From Deltaproteobacteria bacterium (GTDB taxonomy: Bacteria > Desulfobacterota > Dissulfuribacteria > Dissulfuribacterales > UBA3076), in NCBI GenBank assembly GCA_030605675.1, contig JAUWHV010000008.1, positions 1 to 9,926 on the forward strand: DNA of 9,926 nucleotides, read 5' to 3'. A program made the position numbers and the translations under genes. The notes beneath the pieces were generated by a model. That model was given only the letters and a program-made list of their open reading frames with translations. It was not told the DNA's origin and did not search any database. Positions 5,938-9,926 of this stretch are shown here, piece after piece; the stretch's first letter is position 1, and each line of letters opens with the position of its first letter.

Positions 5938-6045
5938 TCTACCTGAATAGTTACGAAAACAAGAGTTGAATCATCCTTCGGTTTAGTGTAAAGAACTCCG
6001 GTTTGAAATACCTTGTGTACAGATACCCGTGAAGCCGCTTGAATT

Positions 6046-6729
6046 ATGCCTGTATATCTACTAACCGGAGACATGGTCTTTCCACCTCCCGAGCTTGCCG
6101 GAGAAGACGGACTTTTGGCTGTTGGCGGGGACCTGAGCATCCCGAGGTTAATTCTCGCATACCGCCAAGGGATATTCCCCTGGTACAACCCCGGGGAACC
6201 AATATTTTGGTGGTCCCCAGATCCGAGGTTGATTTTAGAGCCATCAGACCTCCACGTATCCAGACGTCTTGAACGAATCATTCGGCAAGGACGCTTTCAA
6301 GTCACTTTGGACCACGCCTTTAAGGAGGTTATAAGAGCCTGCTCAGAGACCAGAATGAAAAGGGGCGATGGAACATGGCTTACACCGGAAATGATTGAGG
6401 CATACACTGAACTTCACTATCTGGGAAAGACCCATTCCGTAGAGACATGGCAAGGGGATCGACTCGTTGGTGGACTTTACGGGATGGCAATGGGCAGGGT
6501 ATTTTTTGGTGAATCAATGTTTACTAAAGTTTCAGATGCCTCAAAAGCAGCATTTGTGACCCTTGTACGCCAACTATCTGACTGGGACTTTGCCATGATT
6601 GATTGCCAGGTTAGTACTTGGCACCTCTTGAGCCTTGGCGCAAAGGAAATACCAAGGTCTTTTTTCCTGGAAAGACTTAAAAAGCTGACTGACCTCCCAA
6701 GTAAGGCTCCAGTTGGCAAATGGAGCTAG
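6046..6729 (+). CDS. aat: Leucyl/phenylalanyl-tRNA–protein transferase
   Basis: This 227-residue cytoplasmic enzyme moves Leu or Phe from aminoacyl-tRNA to the N-terminal Lys or Arg of proteins. This creates an N-degron read by ClpS and degraded by ClpAP. The family landmarks are in order: VFPPPELAGEDGLLAVGGDL (11-30), GIFPWY (42-47), WWSPDPR (55-61), LHVSRRL (69-75), GDGTWLTPEM (107-116), GESMFTKVSDASK (155-167) and MIDCQ (184-188). Glu156, Asp186 and Gln188 fall at the positions implicated in catalysis in the E. coli enzyme. Length is typical. The ATG gives the normal MP-Y-L start, although its Shine-Dalgarno is weak. It is transcribed away from hrcA and converges on the MBL-fold gene 24 bp downstream. 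ClpS and ClpA are not in the window. Confidence 0.97.
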   Translation: MPVYLLTGDMVFPPPELAGEDGLLAVGGDLSIPRLILAYRQGIFPWYNPGEPIFWWSPDPRLILEPSDLHVSRRLERIIRQGRFQVTLDHAFKEVIRACSETRMKRGDGTWLTPEMIEAYTELHYLGKTHSVETWQGDRLVGGLYGMAMGRVFFGESMFTKVSDASKAAFVTLVRQLSDWDFAMIDCQVSTWHLLSLGAKEIPRSFFLERLKKLTDLPSKAPVGKWS

Positions 6730-6753
6730 TGCCTGTCCGAAAACAATGGTCAC

Positions 6754-7593
6754 TCAAATACTAATGCTCACTCCCACTGAGGCAAAAAAGAACCTATCAC
6801 CAAGTGCATTGTAAAGCTTCGCGCCATTCTCAAGCCCGGTACAGTGGGCAGCTCCCAGCCTTTTAATACCGAACTCCTCAAGGCTGGATAACGTAAAGCC
6901 GAACTGGGCAGGATCTGCAAGGCCCAGATGCGTACCACCCATCACAGTGTGGATTGGCCGGCCGGGGAGATTCTTCTGTATGTGCTTCAGAATATTGATG
7001 ATCCCTGCATGGGCACAGCCGAGTATTACAAAAAGGCCTTTCTCCGTATCTATCACTACAGAGAGATCATCTCTCAAAGGATCCTGAACCCAGCCAGCCT
7101 CAGGGTCTCTTAATTGCATATTCGGATCAGGGGGTTCAAAGTCAGTTATCCTGGGAACCACACCAGTCAGGTACACGCCAGGATATATCTCCTTGAACTC
7201 TTCCACATCGACAAACCGGGCTCCGATAGCCTCAAGATACTCCTTTTTATATCGAAGCCCTATCTCCCTCAGGACATCTCCCTTCTTCCAGTATCGAACG
7301 AGAAAGATGTCAGGATGGGCATAGACCGGCTTAGGCCCTGAGATCCCCAGCACTGCCGGAAGCCCGGATGTATGATCATAGTGCCCATGGCTCAAAACTA
7401 TAGCATCAATTGACCTCAGGTCTTTTCTCAGAATCAGGCTGTTAGACAACACACCAAGGCCCTGGCCTGTGTCAAACAACATGCTATACCCTTCAGTCTC
7501 AACATAGCAAGACCAGCCGTGCTCCCCTATCAACCCGGATGGACCGGAGACGCTATTTTCGCATATTACAGTTAGTTTCAACTGTGAAACCAT
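6754..7593 (-). CDS. MBL-fold metallo-hydrolase, MJ0301/COG1237-like
   Basis: This 279-residue soluble metallo-beta-lactamase-fold protein resembles proteins annotated as 7,8-dihydropterin-6-methyl-4-(beta-D-ribofuranosyl)aminobenzene 5'-phosphate synthase. Metal-binding motifs are LSHGHYDHTSGLP (His69, His71, Asp73, His74), GCAHAG (His195), GGTHLG (His222) and GAAHCTG (His250). The N-terminal EHGWSCYVE and LFDTGQG also fit that group. The archaeal enzyme belongs to methanopterin biosynthesis, but the many bacterial relatives have no proven substrate, so the named reaction should not be assumed. I start at ATG 7593 because GGAGGT at 7605-7600 precedes it at 6-nt spacing; a TTG nine codons upstream has no such site. 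It lies about 110 bp after dut on the same strand, so it could be read from the pnp–dut transcript or independently. Confidence 0.88.
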   Translation of the reverse strand: MVSQLKLTVICENSVSGPSGLIGEHGWSCYVETEGYSMLFDTGQGLGVLSNSLILRKDLRSIDAIVLSHGHYDHTSGLPAVLGISGPKPVYAHPDIFLVRYWKKGDVLREIGLRYKKEYLEAIGARFVDVEEFKEIYPGVYLTGVVPRITDFEPPDPNMQLRDPEAGWVQDPLRDDLSVVIDTEKGLFVILGCAHAGIINILKHIQKNLPGRPIHTVMGGTHLGLADPAQFGFTLSSLEEFGIKRLGAAHCTGLENGAKLYNALGDRFFFASVGVSISI

Positions 7594-7599
7594 AAAAGT

Positions 7600-7605
7600 A
7601 CCTCC
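7600..7605 (-). promoter_or_regulatory. Shine-Dalgarno that fixes the MBL gene start
   Basis: GGAGGT (minus strand) lies 6 nt before ATG 7593. It rules out the longer TTG-started version and shows that the gene has its own strong translation signal. Confidence 0.8.
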
Positions 7606-7703
7606 AGTTGCTTCGTTCAATCCGAATCTGAAATGGCCGGGCGGATATGTCCAAGTGCTTCGGGATCAGGGGATAGAGGAAGGCGATATCCTGCTTCCGT
7701 ATA

Positions 7704-8186
7704 CTAAACCCCACTATGACCAAAGCCGCCCTCGCCCCTTGCGGTTGTGGGCAGTGAATCCACTTCTTGCCAGCTTGCCTGCCAGACCCTGGCAAGGATC
7801 ATCTGGGCTATCCTTTGTTCTCTCTGGATGGTGACAGTTTCCGGTCCGTGATTAATAAGTCCGACTTTTATCTCACCGCGGTAGTCGGCGTCAATAGTGC
7901 CGGGTGAGTTAACTACTGTCAGACCGTGCTTGATGGCAAGTCCGCTCCTGGGCCGGATCTGGAATTCATAACCGTGTGGCAGAGCTACTGCAAGACCTGT
8001 GGGAACAAGACCTATTTCCCCTGGATGCAGTAGGATATCATGTTGGATCGCTGCAGCCAAATCCATGCCTGCCGATTGTCTGGTTATGTAATGAGGAAGA
8101 GGAAGGTCAACTGCATGGGGAAGGCGTTTTATCTGTACAACTACAGATAGTCCTTCCGGTGATCTAATGGACAGGGATTCTATCAA
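7704..8186 (-). CDS. dut: Deoxyuridine 5'-triphosphate nucleotidohydrolase (dUTPase)
   Basis: This trimeric dUTPase hydrolyses dUTP to dUMP and pyrophosphate, keeping uracil out of DNA and supplying dUMP for dTMP synthesis. All five motifs are present: motif 1 AGMDLAAA (39-46), motif 2 RPRSGLA (78-84), motif 3 VNSPGTIDADYRGEI (92-106) with the catalytic Asp near 99, motif 4 IQREQRIAQMI (120-130), and motif 5 RGEGGFGHSG (150-159) at the C terminus. The start is uncertain. The only near-canonical codon giving a full protein is TTG at 8186, which has no good Shine-Dalgarno. A strong GGAAGGA (8157-8151) lies inside the reading frame, 6 nt before a GTA codon that would give a 146-residue protein closer to the family norm. 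It lies 7 nt after the M16 peptidase gene, so translational coupling is likely. Confidence 0.96.
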   Translation of the reverse strand: MIESLSIRSPEGLSVVVQIKRLPHAVDLPLPHYITRQSAGMDLAAAIQHDILLHPGEIGLVPTGLAVALPHGYEFQIRPRSGLAIKHGLTVVNSPGTIDADYRGEIKVGLINHGPETVTIQREQRIAQMILARVWQASWQEVDSLPTTARGEGGFGHSGV

Positions 8187-8193
8187 ATATTAC

Positions 8194-9480
8194 TCACGAG
8201 CTGCCTGCAAAAGAACTTGCCAGTTCCTCATACCTATCCGCGGCCTCTCCATCCGGGGTCGGCCCCAGACAAACCAAGGCGGAGCCCCCCTTCAAACACT
8301 GTGTTGCCATCTGCTTTATATCCTCAGGGGTGACTGCATTAATTTTGCGGATTACCTCATCATAAGAGACGAATTTGCCCAGATTTATTTCGTTTTTTGC
8401 CAAACGCGTCATACGGCTGTCTGTGCTTTCAGCAGAGAGCAACAATCCACCCTTGATGTGATCCCTGGCAGCCTCCAGTTCATCGTATTCAATAGATTGA
8501 TCTGCGAGCTTTTTTAACTCCCCGTGCATTAGCTCCACTGTTTTCGAAAACTGTTTTTCAGAGATGCCTGCATAAATTCCCAGCATCCCGGTATCCTGGA
8601 ACGAGGAGGAAAAGGAATAGACTGAGTAGGCAAGACCCCGTTTTTCCCTTATCTCCTGAAACAGCCGGGAACTCATGGACCCGCCCAGGATGACGTTAAG
8701 CAACAGGGCCGGATAGCGTTGAGGGTCTGAGGTGCATGGTCCTTCATAGCCCATCAGTACGTGAAGTTGTTCCAGGTCTTTTTTGATAAATTTGACCCCA
8801 AGGTGGGGTACTGGTCTGGAATGAGATGAATGGCCCTTGATAGACGCCAAGCCTCCGAAAAGTCCATTTATCTTGGCAACAAAAGACTCATGTTCCAGGT
8901 TGCCCGCCGCAGCGATCAGGATTTTTGGGCCTACATAGGTCTTACCTACAAACTCCTTTAAATTCTGTGAATTTATTGCGCTGACGTTGTCAACAGTGCC
9001 GAGAATGGATTGCCCAAGGTTGCTTCCAGGCCAGTAAAATCTGTTAAAAAGTTCATGAATCAACTCATCCGGGGAGTCCTCAAGCATACTGATCTCTTGC
9101 ATTATGACCCGGCGTTCTCTTTCCACTTCCTTGTCGTCAAATCTGGAATGGAGAAAAATATCGGAGAATAAATCCAGTAACCTGTCTAGATGGATATCCA
9201 GTACCTTTGCGTGGAAACATGTGATCTCTTTGGAGGTAAAGGCATTGGAAAATCCACCCATCTGGTCAAAGGCCTTGGCAATGTCCAGGGCGGTACGCCG
9301 TTCAGTCCCCTTAAAAATCATATGCTCGATAAAGTGGGAAATGCCGAAGTTACCGGCATCTTCATCCCTGGCACCTATAGTAACCCACACACCGACTGAT
9401 ACCGAGCGGACATTGGGCATGCGCTCAGTAAGCACGCGAATGCCGTTTGGAAGGACGAATTTATTGTATTGCTGGTTCAC
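8194..9480 (-). CDS. M16 family zinc peptidase (processing-peptidase-like)
   Basis: This 428-residue insulinase/mitochondrial-processing-peptidase-like protein has the inverted zinc motif HFIEH (His49, Glu52, His53), with Glu128 in the IMQEIS segment as the expected third ligand. The N-terminal half opens with the usual LPNGIRVLTERMPNVRSVSV. The second, non-catalytic half contains the conserved GSMSSRLFQEIREKRGLAYSVYS. No signal peptide is visible, so it is probably cytoplasmic, as for the B. subtilis MlpA/YmxG type. Its substrate is unknown. The start is GTG, 2 nt after the pnp stop, with AGGGGG 13 nt upstream; the next ATG (residue 21) would remove the first beta strand. Adjacency to pnp and dut is a recurring bacterial arrangement. 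Confidence 0.95.
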   Translation of the reverse strand: MNQQYNKFVLPNGIRVLTERMPNVRSVSVGVWVTIGARDEDAGNFGISHFIEHMIFKGTERRTALDIAKAFDQMGGFSNAFTSKEITCFHAKVLDIHLDRLLDLFSDIFLHSRFDDKEVERERRVIMQEISMLEDSPDELIHELFNRFYWPGSNLGQSILGTVDNVSAINSQNLKEFVGKTYVGPKILIAAAGNLEHESFVAKINGLFGGLASIKGHSSHSRPVPHLGVKFIKKDLEQLHVLMGYEGPCTSDPQRYPALLLNVILGGSMSSRLFQEIREKRGLAYSVYSFSSSFQDTGMLGIYAGISEKQFSKTVELMHGELKKLADQSIEYDELEAARDHIKGGLLLSAESTDSRMTRLAKNEINLGKFVSYDEVIRKINAVTPEDIKQMATQCLKGGSALVCLGPTPDGEAADRYEELASSFAGSS

Positions 9481-9482
9481 TT

Positions 9483-9926
9483 TTAAACAGTATCCCCCTG
9501 CTCGTCCATGACAGCCTTGCGGCTGAGCTTGATCCTGCCCTGTTGATCTATACCTATGACTTTTACACGGACTTCGTCACCTTCGGCAAGTATATCCTTT
9601 ACATTTTTTACATGCCTGTTCTCCAGTTGGGAAATATGCACCAGGCCGTCGGTGCCGGGTAATATCTCAACAAACGCCCCGAAGTCCATAATCTTTTTCA
9701 CGGTCCCAAGGTAAATCTTTCCGACCTCAGCCTCTTTTGTGAGATCCTTGATCCTTTTGATGGCATCGTCTGCTGCTTCCCCTGAAGAGGAAAAGATGTT
9801 CACCTCACCTGAATCATCGACGTCTATCTTTACGCCGGTTTCTGCTATTATGCCACGTATATGCTTCCCGCCCGGGCCGATAAGGTCCCGGATCTTATCC
9901 GGGTTGATATTGAGGGTAATGATTCT
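9483..9926 (-). CDS. pnp: Polynucleotide phosphorylase, C-terminal part (cut by window edge)
   Basis: The last 147 codons of pnp are present; the reading frame stays open to the window edge, so the 5' part with both RNase PH-like domains lies outside. What remains is the RNA-binding end. A KH domain (about 1-60 of this fragment) has the GxxG loop GPGG (17-20) within INPDKIRDLIGPGGKHIR. An S1 domain (about 68-139) has VGKIYLGTVKKIMDFGAFVE, then DGLVHISQ and GRIKLSRKAV. The enzyme degrades RNA 3' to 5' by phosphorolysis and is usually part of the degradosome. The gene ends with TAA soon after the S1 domain. It overlaps nothing but leaves only 2 nt to the peptidase gene. The true start is not visible; an in-frame GTG at 9803 is internal. 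Confidence 0.97.
   Translation of the reverse strand, partial: RIITLNINPDKIRDLIGPGGKHIRGIIAETGVKIDVDDSGEVNIFSSSGEAADDAIKRIKDLTKEAEVGKIYLGTVKKIMDFGAFVEILPGTDGLVHISQLENRHVKNVKDILAEGDEVRVKVIGIDQQGRIKLSRKAVMDEQGDTV

Noticed and set aside
5966..6000. Possible aat promoter: TTGAAT, 17 nt, TAAAGA
   Set aside because: Only 4 and 3 of 6 matches; matches of this quality are expected by chance in AT-rich intergenic DNA.
7553..7795. An 80-residue minus-strand frame spanning the dut end and the dut–MBL gap
   Set aside because: It overlaps the conserved dut C terminus and the MBL start in another frame, with no recognisable content. The roughly 110-bp gap itself shows nothing beyond the MBL Shine-Dalgarno.

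Overview
The window looks like a piece of a mesophilic Gram-negative chromosome, most likely a deltaproteobacterium-type organism (Desulfobacterota or relatives). This placement is inference: DnaK, GrpE and HrcA read as proteobacterial, an Aat N-degron transferase is present, heat shock appears to be HrcA/CIRCE-type, and a pnp–M16 peptidase–dut cluster is present. Base composition is moderate. I see no phage, transposase, CRISPR or tRNA/rRNA gene. The genes are ordinary housekeeping genes; the interest lies mainly in the non-coding DNA.

Layout. 1-570 holds no convincing gene. It contains a nested inverted-repeat element (27-191), then a promoter (289-317) and a leader of about 250 nt for a cold-shock-domain protein gene (571-768). 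The leader has a 5' hairpin, an internal terminator-like hairpin and a long hairpin whose base pairs with the Shine-Dalgarno region of the gene. A strong intrinsic terminator ends the csp unit. A small RRM RNA-binding protein gene (957-1223) follows, then a calcineurin-like phosphoesterase gene (1427-2077), all on the + strand. The phosphoesterase gene meets dnaK tail to tail.

On the - strand, hrcA–grpE–dnaK (5683 down to 2083) is a heat-shock operon without dnaJ. Its promoter is visible (TTGACA, 17-nt spacer) together with a degenerate, wide-spaced CIRCE-like operator and a four-copy heptanucleotide tandem repeat. The divergent aat gene (6046-6729) encodes leucyl/phenylalanyl-tRNA-protein transferase, which tags proteins for ClpS/ClpAP degradation.

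From the right edge leftwards on the - strand lie the 3' end of pnp (polynucleotide phosphorylase KH and S1 domains), an M16 zinc peptidase, dut (dUTPase) and an MBL-fold hydrolase of the dihydropterin/MJ0301-like group. The first three are tightly packed and probably co-transcribed.

Functionally the window gathers protein quality control (HrcA, GrpE, DnaK, Aat, M16 peptidase), RNA binding and turnover (Csp, RRM, PNPase) and nucleotide-pool hygiene (Dut). The best candidate for something undescribed is the structured csp leader.
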